A stretch of 64,000 bases of DNA from Pseudomonas taiwanensis (GCF_013393345.1 NZ_QJRF01000066.1:1-64000), one strand, 5' to 3'. Shown: positions 40,828 to 49,626, numbered from the stretch's first letter. Notes: generated by a model not told the origin, from the letters alone. Made by a program: numbers and translations.

Positions 40828-41499
40828 TCATTGATTGAAGCGGGAATCGTCGCGCTGGAAGTGCAGCAGAGAACCTTTATAGGCTTCGCCGTTGTTCATC
40901 ACGCGGTTCATGCAGGTAATTTCCGAGTCGTATTCGAGTTCCGCCATTTCCTGGCAGAACTTCGAGCGGTTCGGGCGATTGGGATCGACGATGTAGACAT
41001 CCACCACGTCAGCCGAATGCCGGTCGATGAAGTCGGCAAGCTGCGCCGGTTGTTCGTGCTCGTAGATGACATCGCTGCCGATGATCATGTCGAACAGCCC
41101 GAGATCGTCATTGATGTCGGACCATTTGGCGACCTGGTAATTGATCGGGCCGAGATCATTCAGGCGCAGGTTCTCCGTCAGGAAGGCGGGAATCAACGGA
41201 TGGTAGTCGCTGGCCGTTACATCGCCGCCCCGTCGGTGCACGACAAGGCTGGCGAGGGCCAACCCAGCTCCCACTTCGAGGATGCGCTTGCCTTCCAGCT
41301 CCATCGTCAGCATGGCGTGCGCCAGGACGTGCCCCGACGGCCAGACCTGACCGAACAGGGGCCAGCTTTCAGGGGATATCCCGAGATGCTCAGCCTCGAG
41401 TTCGGGATCGTGATACTGCTGATGGTCGAGTAATGAGCGGATATGAAAGTCCATATCCCCCACTGATATATCCTGGAATCTGACTTGATAGCCCGGCAT
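40828..41499 (-). CDS. SAM-dependent methyltransferase (METTL21/NNMT-like)
   Basis: A 223-residue class I methyltransferase. Motif I is RILEVGAGLALASLVVHRRG (about 71-90), the acidic residue is in VTASDYHP, and FDMIIGSDVIYEHEQ corresponds to post-motif II with the [D/E]XXY-like pattern seen in lysine methyltransferases of the METTL21 group. Thus a protein substrate is possible, but this is inference. Upstream DNA is AT-rich. Confidence 0.82.
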   Translation of the reverse strand: MPGYQVRFQDISVGDMDFHIRSLLDHQQYHDPELEAEHLGISPESWPLFGQVWPSGHVLAHAMLTMELEGKRILEVGAGLALASLVVHRRGGDVTASDYHPLIPAFLTENLRLNDLGPINYQVAKWSDINDDLGLFDMIIGSDVIYEHEQPAQLADFIDRHSADVVDVYIVDPNRPNRSKFCQEMAELEYDSEITCMNRVMNNGEAYKGSLLHFQRDDSRFNQ

Positions 41500-41652
41500 G
41501 CAGAACTCTCCAATACAGTGAGTGATGCCGCCAGGAGCGCAGAACCAAATAGCCAGCTTGCCACTATCAATGATTCATGGAGGCGATAAATAAAAAAGAA
41601 TCCCTCAGCACTATACGCCGAAGAATTTAACTTGAACTTTCTGGAGATATAA

Positions 41653-41685
41653 ATAAAAGAGCCCCGCATTTGCGGGGCTCTTTTA
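41653..41685. terminator. Bidirectional intrinsic terminator after the cold-shock gene
   Basis: gagccccgc, loop of four, gcggggctc form a 9-bp stem flanked by T-rich sequence on both sides. It ends the minus-strand cold-shock mRNA just past its stop. Confidence 0.9.
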
Positions 41686-41696
41686 GAGGAAAAGTA

Positions 41697-41906
41697 TCAG
41701 ACTACCTGAACTTTGTCCGCCTGCAGGCCTTTCTGGCCGCGTACGACTTCGAAAGTCACTTGCTGGCCTTCGCTGAGGCTCTTGAAGCCCGAGCTTTCGA
41801 TCGAACGGTAGTGAACGAACAGGTCAGCGCCTTCTGCGGGGGTGATGAAGCCGAAGCCTTTTTCATCGTTGAACCACTTGACGGTGCCGGATTGACGATT
41901 GGACAT
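41697..41906 (-). CDS. Cold-shock domain protein (CspA family)
   Basis: A 69-residue single OB-fold RNA chaperone with the RNP1 motif KGFGFITP and RNP2 motif LFVHY, and the usual start [15 protein letters not shown]. It is preceded by GGAG and a roughly 300-base gene-free leader, which in cold-shock genes often folds as a thermosensitive 5' UTR. It ends with its own terminator. Confidence 0.96.
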   Translation of the reverse strand: MSNRQSGTVKWFNDEKGFGFITPAEGADLFVHYRSIESSGFKSLSEGQQVTFEVVRGQKGLQADKVQVV

Positions 41907-42210
41907 TTCATATCTCCAGGATAAAAAGAAATAACCCTGATAATTAATCAGGAATTACTGAAGTGCTAATGCTGTAACGAATCGAGGAGATGAAATAACT
42001 TCAATCAGAACATCGAGCCAAGTATCGCAGAGACAATTGCAGTGCAGTGGGCGGGACTATACGCGGTTCAGCCAGGAAGTACAGGTTTATTTTCCGGCCA
42101 ATAATTCGAGCAGCGGAATACGCTTGACATTCATATGCTTAGGCGGGAAACACAAAAACTTTCGCAGACGCCAGTCGACGAATCGCCGGTTCCCCGCCCT
42201 CGACCAGCCC
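41907..42210. other. Leader/promoter region of the cold-shock gene
   Basis: No gene seen. The 60-codon frame at 42037-42219 lacks a ribosome site and family features. The part adjoining the cold-shock gene (41907-42000) is AT-rich and probably a long 5' UTR. Confidence 0.45.
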
Positions 42211-42996
42211 TCACACTGACTGCATCAACTCCAGAATCTGCGCATGCAGGCGCGGATCACCGCAGGCGATGACATCGCCACCGTCCTGCGCGTCGCCACC
42301 ATCCCAGCGGGTAACCACGCCACCGGCGCCTTGGATGATCGGCATCAGCGCCTGGATGTCGTAAGGCTTGAGCCCGGGATCGAGCACCACATCCACCAGC
42401 CCCAGGGCCAGCATGCAGTAGGCATAGCAATCGCCGCTGTAGCGCACCAGACGCACCTGGCCGGCAAGCTGCTCGAAGAGCTCACGATAGGGTGACTCGC
42501 GGAAGTGCTCGGGGCTGGTGACCATCAGTGTCGCCTCGGTGAGCTTGCCGCAGGCGCGGGTCTGGATGGGCCGGCCGTTGAGCGAAGCGCTGTTGCCGTC
42601 GCCGACGAAGCGTTCGCGGGTAAAGGGTTGGTCCATCACGCCCAGGGCTGGACGGGTGCCGTCGTTGAGGGCGATCAGCGTGCCCCAGAGCGGGATGCCG
42701 CTGATGAAGGAGCGGGTGCCATCCACCGGGTCCAGCACCCAGGTCCAGGGTGCTTCACCGGCGATGTTCTCTTCTTCCTCACCCAGGACACCGTGGCCGG
42801 GATAGCGCTCGCCGATCAGCGCGCGCATGGCCCGCTCGGCGCCCTTGTCGGCCAGGGTCACGGGGTCGAAACGCTCAGCCTCCTTGTTCTCCACCTCCAA
42901 TGGCAGGCGGAAATACGTCAAGGTGACCCGGGCCGCCGCGTCCGCCAGTTCTTCGGCAAATTCCAGGTACTCGGGGGGAAGGGTTTGGTCAGTCAT
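42211..42996 (-). CDS. Inositol monophosphatase-family phosphatase, HisN-like
   Basis: A 261-residue Mg-dependent phosphatase. Metal-binding motifs are GEEEEN (motif 1 Glu), WVLDPVDGTRSFISGIPLWG (motif 2) and LDPGLKPYDIQALMPIIQGAGG (motif 3). The ending and length are typical of bacterial histidinol-phosphatases of the IMPase type, but other sugar or nucleotide phosphates are possible. ATG 42996 is chosen; the frame upstream has no family likeness. Confidence 0.88.
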   Translation of the reverse strand: MTDQTLPPEYLEFAEELADAAARVTLTYFRLPLEVENKEAERFDPVTLADKGAERAMRALIGERYPGHGVLGEEEENIAGEAPWTWVLDPVDGTRSFISGIPLWGTLIALNDGTRPALGVMDQPFTRERFVGDGNSASLNGRPIQTRACGKLTEATLMVTSPEHFRESPYRELFEQLAGQVRLVRYSGDCYAYCMLALGLVDVVLDPGLKPYDIQALMPIIQGAGGVVTRWDGGDAQDGGDVIACGDPRLHAQILELMQSV

Positions 42997-43109
42997 GGGG
43001 GACTCCGGGTCAGGCATATCAGCAGCAATCCAGCTGGTGATAGTAGAGCGAAACGTCGTCCGTATCGACGTGCACATCTGTCGCCAGAGTCCCCCCACCC
43101 TCATCAGTT

Positions 43110-43658
43110 TTACTGGGCGAGGTATTCGTCGGTGGACACCACCTTGGCGTAGGCGAAGGCCAGGGCGGCCATGAACGCCCCGTGGACCTGCTCGGCGGGG
43201 ATGGTCTTGCCCTGGAACTCCAGGTCCCGAGAGGCGCAGGCATCGTGGATCACCGTGACCTCGTAGCCGAAGTCGGCCGCCGCACGGGTGATGCCGTCGA
43301 CGCACATGTGGCTCATGCTGCCCACCACGGTCAACTTGTCCACGCCGCTGCCCTCGAGGATCTCCTTCAGATTGGTTTCCCGGAAGGAGTTGACGAAGTG
43401 CTTCAGGACCACCGGCTCACCGTCGGCGTTGAGCACTTTGGGATGGATCTCCGCACCCTCGGAACCGGGACGGAAGAACGGCGCCTCCGGGCTGGTGAAC
43501 TCGTGGCGGATATGCACCACCAGGTCGCCGGCCTCACGGGCAGCGCCTATGATCCGGGCGGCGTTGTCGGCAGCGGCGTCAGCACCGCTCAGCGTCCACA
43601 GACCACCGGGGAAATAGTCCTTTTGGATGTCGACTACGATGACGGCTTGCTTGCTCAT
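43110..43658 (-). CDS. Isochorismatase-fold cysteine hydrolase
   Basis: A 182-residue hydrolase with catalytic Asp in VIVVDIQKDYFPGG, nucleophile Cys in MSHMCVDGITRAAADFGY, and EFTSPEAPFFRPGSEGAEIHPKV in between. It is divergent from a GlxA-type regulator 105 bases away, a common pairing in which the regulator controls the hydrolase. Substrate unknown; nicotinamidase-like enzymes are closest in fold. It is only distantly related to the hydrolase at 40113. Confidence 0.88.
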   Translation of the reverse strand: MSKQAVIVVDIQKDYFPGGLWTLSGADAAADNAARIIGAAREAGDLVVHIRHEFTSPEAPFFRPGSEGAEIHPKVLNADGEPVVLKHFVNSFRETNLKEILEGSGVDKLTVVGSMSHMCVDGITRAAADFGYEVTVIHDACASRDLEFQGKTIPAEQVHGAFMAALAFAYAKVVSTDEYLAQ

Positions 43659-43763
43659 GATTTTCACCTCAGGTTGTGGGGGTGGATACGTGGGGCCTAA
43701 GGTGCTCCTCCCGGCGCCGGATGAGGATCGGCGCAACCGACAAATTCGCAGGAAAAACTGACA

Positions 43764-44744
43764 ATGAAGACCATGCTGGAGATCGGCCTCCTGCTCTATC
43801 CCGGCGCCCAGCTGGCAGCCGCTCATGGCCTCTCCGATCTGTTCGCGGTCGCCAATCGCCTGGCCGCCGAGCACGCCGATGCCGACCTGTCTACCCTCCG
43901 GGTGCGTCACTGGAGCGCCGCCCCAGATGGCGAAATCCGCTGCACGTGGGACAGCCACCCGGACAGCGAAAGCCGGCCCTCCGTGGTGATTGCCCTGCCC
44001 TGCCTTGGCGCCCTGCCCCCTGCCGAAACCCTGCAACCCTTCGTCGACTGGCTCAGTCTGCGCCACGCCGCCGGCGTCACCCTGTGTTCGGTGTGTGCTG
44101 GCGCCTTCGTGCTGGCCCAGACCGGGCTGCTGGCCGGTCGTCCGCTGACCACCCACTGGAGCCTGGCCAAGGACCTCGGCGAGCGCTATCCGGAGGTGGA
44201 AGTGGATGCCGATAAACTGGTGGTGGACGACGGCGACATCATCACCGCCGGGGGTGTGATGGCCTGGACCGACCTGGGGCTGACCCTGGTGGATCGGCTG
44301 CTGGGACCGACCATCGCCGCGAATACCGCCAGCTTCCTCGCCCTCGACCTGACCCGTCATTCGCAGCAGTACTTCCGCCGCTTCACCCCGCGCCTCACCC
44401 ACGGCGACGAAGCGGTGCTCAAGGTGCAGCGCTGGCTGCAGCGCCACGACGCCCGTCAGGTGAGCCTGCCGGCCATGGCCGCCGAGGCCGGGCTGGGCGA
44501 GCGCACCTTCCTGCGCCGCTTCCAGCAGGCCACCGGCCTGCGCCCCACCGAGTACTGCCAGCAACTGCGTGCGGCCAAGGCCCGCGAGCTGCTGGAGCTG
44601 ACCAACCGCTCGGTGGATCAGATCGCCTGGGAGGTCGGCTACCAGGACCCAGCGGCGTTCCGCAAGGTATTCAACAAGATGGTCGGGCTATCACCCACGG
44701 ATTACCGACGGCGGTTCGGGCGGCGAAGCTTGGGAGAGTCGTGA
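43764..44744 (+). CDS. GlxA-family AraC regulator with DJ-1/PfpI domain
   Basis: A 326-residue regulator. The N-terminal DJ-1/PfpI-like domain (3-170; LCSVCAGAFVLAQTGLL with Cys in the nucleophile-elbow position) probably binds a ligand. A C-terminal pair of AraC helix-turn-helix motifs follows (VSLPAMAAEAGLGERTFLRRFQ and VDQIAWEVGYQDPAAFRKVFNK). Divergent from the cysteine hydrolase at 43110, its likely target. Confidence 0.9.
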   Translation: MKTMLEIGLLLYPGAQLAAAHGLSDLFAVANRLAAEHADADLSTLRVRHWSAAPDGEIRCTWDSHPDSESRPSVVIALPCLGALPPAETLQPFVDWLSLRHAAGVTLCSVCAGAFVLAQTGLLAGRPLTTHWSLAKDLGERYPEVEVDADKLVVDDGDIITAGGVMAWTDLGLTLVDRLLGPTIAANTASFLALDLTRHSQQYFRRFTPRLTHGDEAVLKVQRWLQRHDARQVSLPAMAAEAGLGERTFLRRFQQATGLRPTEYCQQLRAAKARELLELTNRSVDQIAWEVGYQDPAAFRKVFNKMVGLSPTDYRRRFGRRSLGES

Positions 44745-44752
44745 GGCGCCGG

Positions 44753-44918
44753 AAAAACTTCGCGGGCAAGCCCGCTCCTACAAAGCCCGAAGCTGCGAAT
44801 CGCCCTGTAGGAGCGAGCTTGCTCGCGAAAATGACGGCGCAAAAAACTTCGCGGGCAAGCCCGCTCCTACAAAGCCCGAAGCTGCGAATCGCCCTGTAGG
44901 AGCGAGCTTGCTCGCGAA
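44753..44918. repeat. Tandem duplication of a REP doublet
   Basis: A 77-base unit (44753-44829) holding REP arms of two kinds (cgcgggcaagcccgctccta and taggagcgagcttgctcgcg) is repeated without change at 44842-44918, an 89-base period. Sequence identity implies recent duplication. Confidence 0.9.
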
Positions 44919-44934
44919 CAATCCGGACTCGCAT

Positions 44935-45303
44935 TCATTCCTCGCTGCACCACCACCCCTCACAGACTTCTTCAGCCAGCACGCCCTCCCCGTCCCGCAC
45001 CTCGACATCGCGATACACGCCTAGCGCCGGGTCGAAGGTGCGAATCAGTACTTGCGGCTTTTCAGTGCTGACGCGGGGTAACTGGGCATCGCGAAACGGG
45101 TGGTAGTCGGGAACGACGACGAAGGGTTGCGGCGGCAGGTCGGCGAAGGGCCTGGGAGGCGGCGATACATAGGATTGCAGGGGGCTGCTGGGGTAGTAGG
45201 TCGTGCCCAGGTATGGCCCCAACCCATAGTACGAATCGCCATAGCCCTCACCCCGAGCAAAGGGCGCGAGCAATACCAGCAGCAGGATTCCGCGGCATCC
45301 CAT
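44935..45303 (-). CDS. Small exported proline/tyrosine-rich protein
   Basis: A 122-residue product with a signal peptide (GILLLVLLAPFARG) and a mature part rich in Tyr, Pro and Gly (YGDSYYGLGPYLGTTYYPSSP), ending in two cysteines (EVCEGWWCSEE). ATG 45303 has GAGGAGG upstream. Function unknown. It is divergent from the ICMT-like gene. Confidence 0.65.
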   Translation of the reverse strand: MGCRGILLLVLLAPFARGEGYGDSYYGLGPYLGTTYYPSSPLQSYVSPPPRPFADLPPQPFVVVPDYHPFRDAQLPRVSTEKPQVLIRTFDPALGVYRDVEVRDGEGVLAEEVCEGWWCSEE

Positions 45304-45406
45304 GACGGTGCCCTCCTCGGTGAATCCCCCAAGGACTTCAGTTATAGCACCGGCCACACGGCCTGCTGTCCAATGCCTTGTCGACGCTGATCGGAGGTGC
45401 GCCACC

Positions 45407-46063
45407 ATGTCCCGGCCCGGCCTGCTGCTCGTCACCCTTGCCAGCACCCTCGCCTATCTGGGCCTCGCGATTCTCGGCCTTGGCGGCTTCGCAGCCTTCT
45501 TCGGGCATCCGCCGCTGGTGGCCCTGACCCTGGTGCTGTTCATCCTTGCGGGGCTGGCGCCCTTCTCCGGCGGCAACCTCAACAGTGGGGTGCGCGAAGA
45601 CCGGCGCAATCGCTGGGTACTCCCGGTGTTCGGCATAATCGGCATCCTCAGTGCCTTCCTGCCGGCCTACACCGATCGCCTCGATGTCTGGACCTTCGGC
45701 GGCGACGGTGTTCGCTGGCTGGGCGTCGTCCTGTTCGCCGCCGGCGGCGCGCTCCGACTATGGCCGGTGTTCGTGCTGGGAAACCGCTTCAGCGGACTGG
45801 TGGCGATCCAGCCCGGCCACCGCCTGGTGACCGACGGCATCTACGGTGTGATCCGCCACCCCAGCTACCTGGGCCTGATGATCGCCTCGCTCGGCTGGGC
45901 CCTTGCCTTCCGTTCCGGCATCGGCCTGATGCTGGTGGTCCTGACCCTGCCGCCGCTGCTGGCGCGTATCCATGCGGAAGAAGCCTTGCTGCGTACCGAG
46001 TTCGGTGAGGAGTACGAAGCCTACTGTGCGCGAACTTCACGCCTGATTCCCGGCGTCTACTAG
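45407..46063 (+). CDS. Isoprenylcysteine carboxylmethyltransferase-like membrane protein
   Basis: A 218-residue protein with about five membrane spans and the ICMT/PEMT signature: GHRLVTDGIYGVIRHPSYLG for SAM binding, then EEALLRTEFGEEYEAYCARTSRLIPGVY, the E-x-Y-x-x-Y motif near the C-terminus. Bacterial members methylate lipids or unknown substrates; prenylated proteins are not expected. CGGAGGTG precedes ATG 45407. Confidence 0.87.
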   Translation: MSRPGLLLVTLASTLAYLGLAILGLGGFAAFFGHPPLVALTLVLFILAGLAPFSGGNLNSGVREDRRNRWVLPVFGIIGILSAFLPAYTDRLDVWTFGGDGVRWLGVVLFAAGGALRLWPVFVLGNRFSGLVAIQPGHRLVTDGIYGVIRHPSYLGLMIASLGWALAFRSGIGLMLVVLTLPPLLARIHAEEALLRTEFGEEYEAYCARTSRLIPGVY

Positions 46064-46183
46064 ACCGTTCGGTCCAACGACTCGAACCCTGGGGATTCGC
46101 GTCCGGTCAAAACGCATGCAACCCACTGGTGCCTTGCACTCCTCCTGCGAATAGCCGGGCGCTGAGTTTCAGGAGATCTGCGA

Positions 46184-46468
46184 ATGATCACTCACTACAA
46201 GATCGGCAAGAACCTTGCCTGCGGACGACACGGCAGTAACCTGATTTCCACCACCGAGCTGGCGCGGGTGAAATGCCGCAACTGCAAGAACACCGAGGCC
46301 TTCAAGGAGGCTCGTCGAGACGCACGAAATGCCGCGCGGCGTGCGGCGCGTCAGGCCAAGGCGGCCCACGCTGCCAGCGATTGGCGCTCGGTATGGGTAG
46401 AACGGCTCACGCAGATGCCTGGCAAGCAGCGCCTGCCGCGCGGCTTCGGCAACCAACCCTTCGTCTGA
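46184..46468 (+). CDS. Small basic protein with Cys pairs, unknown function
   Basis: A 94-residue protein. CGRHG and KCRNCK near the N-terminus could bind zinc; the middle is an Ala/Arg-rich helix (EARRDARNAARRAARQAKAAHAA). Preceded by TCAGGAGAT, a good ribosome site. Nucleic-acid binding is plausible but not shown. Confidence 0.6.
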   Translation: MITHYKIGKNLACGRHGSNLISTTELARVKCRNCKNTEAFKEARRDARNAARRAARQAKAAHAASDWRSVWVERLTQMPGKQRLPRGFGNQPFV

Positions 46469-46522
46469 TCCCGGTGGGGCGCAGCTTCAGTCCACGCAGT
46501 AGCTGATGCAGCTGCGCCCGCC

Positions 46523-46639
46523 AATCCAGCATTCCTGTGGCGACTGGCCATCTGCAACTACGGGATGCGCGATTTCTCCGTACGCGACCCGGATGGCAAC
46601 CAGATCGGCATCGGCGCCGAACTCAGTCATCCAGCTTGA
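46523..46639 (+). pseudogene. C-terminal remnant of a glyoxalase/VOC-family gene
   Basis: The frame reads LAICNYGMRDFSVRDPDG then NQIGIGAEL and a stop, matching the C-terminal end of VOC (glyoxalase/bleomycin-resistance) proteins. Nothing upstream encodes the rest. The last bases overlap the 3' end of the convergent GlxA-type gene at 46623. It looks like the leftover of a deletion. Confidence 0.65.
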
Positions 46640-47582
46640 AACGCGCCCGGTAATCACTTGGCGTCACGCCCAGGCGGCGCTGGAACGCGCGCCGAAAGCC
46701 ATCCACGTTGGCATAGCCCACCTCATCGGCGAGCCGTTTCAGGGGAACGTCGGACTCTTCGGCCAGGCGCCTCGCGGCGTCTATGCGCGCCAGCTCGACG
46801 AATTCGGCTGGCGTGGAACCTGTTTCCTGCTTGAACACCCGCGCGAAATTGCGCTCGCTCATGCCAGCCCTTGCAGCCAGGGCCGGCACGCCGAGGTCGC
46901 CCTTCAGATTGGCCAGCACGTGGTCCTGGATGTCCCGGATCACCGACCGCTCAGCGGTCTGCGCCGCCAGGTGGGCGCTGAACTGGGACTGTCCGCCCGG
47001 CCGCTTGAAGAACATCACCATCTCGCGCGCGACGCGTAGCGCCAGCTCGCGGCCGTGGTCTTCCTCCACCATGGCCAGCGCCAGGTCCATGCCCGCCGTG
47101 ACACCGGCGGAGGTGTAGAGGTTGCCGTCCTTGACGTAGATGCTGTCGGCCTCCACATGGGTCTCCGGGTTCTCTTGCGACAGGCGCGCGCTGCTGTTCC
47201 AGTGGGTGGTCACCCGACGCCCGCGCAGCATGTCGGCGGCAGCGAGGACGAAGGCACCGCTGCACACCGAACCGATCCGCCGTACCGACCCCGCCTGCTG
47301 GCGCAGCCACTGCTGCAGGGCCGGATTACCGGCGATGTCGTCGACAAAGGGGCTGCCCGCCACCAGCAGGGTGTCGAGCTTGCCCTTGTGGGTTTCGACA
47401 GTGGAGTCCACCGCCAGGCGCAAGCCGCTGCTGCCCTTGAGCAGCCCCGGCTCGGTACCGATCACCTCGACCCGGTAGGCACGGGGATTGCCCAGTTGCT
47501 TCGCCGCTTCGGCGAAGACATCCGCCGGGCCGACGATGTCCAGCAATTGCACGCGGGGAAAGGCCAGCAGGGCGATACGCAT
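46623..47582 (-). CDS. GlxA-family AraC regulator with DJ-1/PfpI domain
   Basis: A 319-residue regulator: DJ-1/PfpI-like domain (1-170; RIGSVCSGAFVLAAADML), then two helix-turn-helix motifs (LGVPALAARAGMSERNFARVF and LKRLADEVGYANVDGFRRAF). ATG 47582 gives the family start MRIALLAFPRVQLLDIVGP; the frame extends upstream without support. Divergent from the SLAC1-type transporter. Paralog of the regulator at 43764. Confidence 0.9.
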   Translation of the reverse strand: MRIALLAFPRVQLLDIVGPADVFAEAAKQLGNPRAYRVEVIGTEPGLLKGSSGLRLAVDSTVETHKGKLDTLLVAGSPFVDDIAGNPALQQWLRQQAGSVRRIGSVCSGAFVLAAADMLRGRRVTTHWNSSARLSQENPETHVEADSIYVKDGNLYTSAGVTAGMDLALAMVEEDHGRELALRVAREMVMFFKRPGGQSQFSAHLAAQTAERSVIRDIQDHVLANLKGDLGVPALAARAGMSERNFARVFKQETGSTPAEFVELARIDAARRLAEESDVPLKRLADEVGYANVDGFRRAFQRRLGVTPSDYRARFKLDD

Positions 47583-47699
47583 GGGTTTGTCCGTCACTGT
47601 CGGGAGGTTGGCTGAATACGTCGTTACATGGCTATTTAAGCCAACTCCAGCATGGCAGAAACTATCTCCAACGACAAATCCAGCCCAACGGAGTCCGCC

Positions 47700-48698
47700 A
47701 TGAACACCGTATTCATCCCCCCGCAAGAAGACGTCCAGGCCAAGCCGGTGCGCACTACCTCAATCAAGCACCTGCCGGTCAACCTGTTCGGCTCCGTCAT
47801 GGGGCTGGCCGGCCTCGGCATCGGCTGGCGCCTGGCCCACCAGTATTTCGGCGTGAGCCCGCTGATCGGCGAAGCCATCGGCCTGTTCGCCGCACTGGTC
47901 TTCGTGGTGCTCGTTGCCGGTTACCTGACCAAGCTGCTGCGTCACCGCCAGGCCGTCATCAACGAGTTCACCCACCCCATCGCCGGCAACTTCTTCGGCA
48001 CCATCGTGATTGCCATCCTGCTGCTGTCCGTGACCGCAGCGCCCTACAACGAAACCCTGGGCCGGATCATGTGGACCCTGGGCAGCGTGCTTGCCGTACT
48101 GCTCGGCGGCCTGGTGCTGTCGCGTCTGCTCAAGGGCAAGCAGGACCTGCAGCACGCAGTGCCCGCCTGGCTGATTCCGGGTGTCGCGACGCTGGACGTT
48201 GCCGTTACCGGCGGTCATATGCCCATGGCCTGGGCGAGTGAGCTGAATCTGTTCGCGACGGCCATTGGTGCGACCCTGGCACTGGTCTTCTTCAGCAGCA
48301 TCTTCCCGCGACTGGTGCATCAGGAAGCGCTGGCCAAACCCATGATTCCGTCGCTGATGATCCTGATCGCGCCTTTCGAAGTCGGCTTCCTGGCCTACAC
48401 CAACCTGTTCGGAATCGACCGCTTCGCCGCCCTGCTCTTCTACTTCGGACTGTTCCTGGCCGTTGTCCTGGGCTTCAAGGTGTTCCGCCGCGACGTACCC
48501 TTCGCCCCGTCCTGGTGGGCCATCAGCTTCCCCCTGGCGGCACTGGCCAACGCAGCACTGAAGTACGCCCATGTGCAAGGCAGCCTGCCGCTGCAGGTGA
48601 TCGCCTGGGCCAGCCTGCTGTTCCTCAGCGTTGCCCTGGCCGTGCTGACCTTCAAGACCCTGGGCAGCCTGGTACGCGGCAAGCTGCTCGCCGGCTGA
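47700..48698 (+). CDS. SLAC1/TehA-family membrane transporter
   Basis: A 332-residue protein with about ten membrane spans, TehA/SLAC1-like (LPVNLFGSVMGLAGLGIGWRLA at the start, PAWLIPGVATLDVAVTGG in the middle). Plant SLAC1 and bacterial TehA are anion channels; others export sulfite, tellurite or malic acid. ATG 47700 is preferred over 47652 for its GGAG site. Ends in a terminator. Confidence 0.88.
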   Translation: MNTVFIPPQEDVQAKPVRTTSIKHLPVNLFGSVMGLAGLGIGWRLAHQYFGVSPLIGEAIGLFAALVFVVLVAGYLTKLLRHRQAVINEFTHPIAGNFFGTIVIAILLLSVTAAPYNETLGRIMWTLGSVLAVLLGGLVLSRLLKGKQDLQHAVPAWLIPGVATLDVAVTGGHMPMAWASELNLFATAIGATLALVFFSSIFPRLVHQEALAKPMIPSLMILIAPFEVGFLAYTNLFGIDRFAALLFYFGLFLAVVLGFKVFRRDVPFAPSWWAISFPLAALANAALKYAHVQGSLPLQVIAWASLLFLSVALAVLTFKTLGSLVRGKLLAG

Positions 48699-48719
48699 GA
48701 GATTCCTCCCCCACCTTGC

Positions 48720-48746
48720 GAGCCCTGCGGGGGCTCGTTCTTTTTT
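48720..48746 (+). terminator. Rho-independent terminator
   Basis: gagccc, loop tgcgg, gggctc, then GTTCTTTTTT. It ends the SLAC1-type transporter transcript and separates it from the SMR gene. Confidence 0.85.
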
Positions 48747-48763
48747 GAGATGAGAGATAGCCG

Positions 48764-49090
48764 ATGACCCCGACAAGCTCCTGGCTGATGTTGCTCGCCG
48801 CCGGCGTGCTGGAAGTGGCCTTTGCCCTGGGCCTGAAAAGCGCCAACGGCCTGCAACGGCCCTGGCTCCTGGCCGGCACCCTGCTGGTACTCAGTGGCAG
48901 CCTCGGGCTGCTGACCCTGGCCCTGCGTCATCTTCCGGTGGGCACGGCCTACGCCGTCTGGACCGGTATCGGCGCCGTGGGAACCGCCCTGGCGGGCGTG
49001 ATCTGGATGGGGGATTCCGCCTCCGCTGGCCGGCTGGCCTGCATGGGGCTGATCGTGGGAGGGGTAATGGGGCTGCGCTGGTTGCCCTGA
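48764..49090 (+). CDS. sugE: SMR-family efflux protein (SugE/Gdx type)
   Basis: A 108-residue, four-span small multidrug resistance protein with the essential Glu 17 in AAGVLEVAFALGLK. This GxxEV...GLK pattern is that of the SugE/Gdx subgroup (guanidinium/quaternary ammonium export) rather than EmrE. Works as a dual-topology dimer. Preceded by a GAGATAG ribosome site; no guanidine riboswitch fits in the 65-base gap. Confidence 0.9.
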   Translation: MTPTSSWLMLLAAGVLEVAFALGLKSANGLQRPWLLAGTLLVLSGSLGLLTLALRHLPVGTAYAVWTGIGAVGTALAGVIWMGDSASAGRLACMGLIVGGVMGLRWLP

Positions 49091-49095
49091 TTTCG

Positions 49096-49119
49096 TCGCC
49101 GGGGAAGCGCCCCCGGCGA
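49096..49119. terminator. Hairpin between convergent genes
   Basis: tcgccgggg and ccccggcga form a perfect 9-bp stem with a 6-base loop between the SMR gene and the convergent small gene. No U-tract on either strand. Confidence 0.4.
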
Positions 49120-49131
49120 TGCCCGTACAAG

Positions 49132-49452
49132 TCAGAGACGCCGGCGCTCGGCGCTGATCTCCGGCAGGTCGGTGCGGCGCAGATAGACCAGCAGCACGTC
49201 GGTCAGGTTGAGGCGATCGTTGATGTTCTGTTCCAGCAGGATCTGCAGGCACTCGCGGCTCAAGGTCATGACCTGGTCGGTCTTGGTCGTCCAGACGAAC
49301 TCACAGGCCGGCGTAATGCTGTCGTCGGGCACGTCCATGCCGAACGAATCCTCGCTGAAACGCACGATGTACTTGCCCAGCTTGCGGTTGAAGCCGACGA
49401 ACCCGTTGAGGGCATCGGCGGCGTTGCAGATATCGGTGGAGGTGATGCTCAT
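49132..49452 (-). CDS. Small soluble protein, unknown function
   Basis: A 106-residue mixed alpha/beta protein without signal peptide (ICNAADALNGFVGFNRKLGKYIVRF; SRECLQILLEQNINDRLNLTDVLLVYLRR). ATG 49452 preferred over the longer frame because of the GGGAAG-like site and start MSITS. No family recognised. Confidence 0.65.
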   Translation of the reverse strand: MSITSTDICNAADALNGFVGFNRKLGKYIVRFSEDSFGMDVPDDSITPACEFVWTTKTDQVMTLSRECLQILLEQNINDRLNLTDVLLVYLRRTDLPEISAERRRL

Positions 49453-49590
49453 GCAGTACTTCCCTGATCGGTTCGAAGGGGTGGTGCACGCATGAAAGGC
49501 AGTCGGTTCCCACTCTGGTCGGTGGGTAGGCTGGCCATTCTGCCAGCCCTCGTCATCACCGGGGATATCGCCGCGAGGGGCGCGTTGTCG

Positions 49591-49620
49591 CACCCGGGAT
49601 CGCGGTGGCGATCCCGGGTG
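49591..49620. terminator. Strong hairpin downstream of the MFS gene
   Basis: cacccgggatcgc and gcgatcccgggtg form a perfect 13-bp stem with a 4-base loop, six bases past the MFS stop. It lacks a T-run, so it may end transcription weakly or protect the mRNA end. Confidence 0.5.
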
Positions 49621-49626
49621 GAGACA

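Noticed and set aside
46506..47039. Plus-strand 177-codon frame near the GlxA-type gene
   Set aside because: It is antisense to the GlxA-type gene and in a different frame from the real VOC remnant.
48699..48763. Guanidine riboswitch before the SMR gene
   Set aside because: The gap is only 65 bases and is mostly the upstream gene's terminator; no riboswitch core fits.
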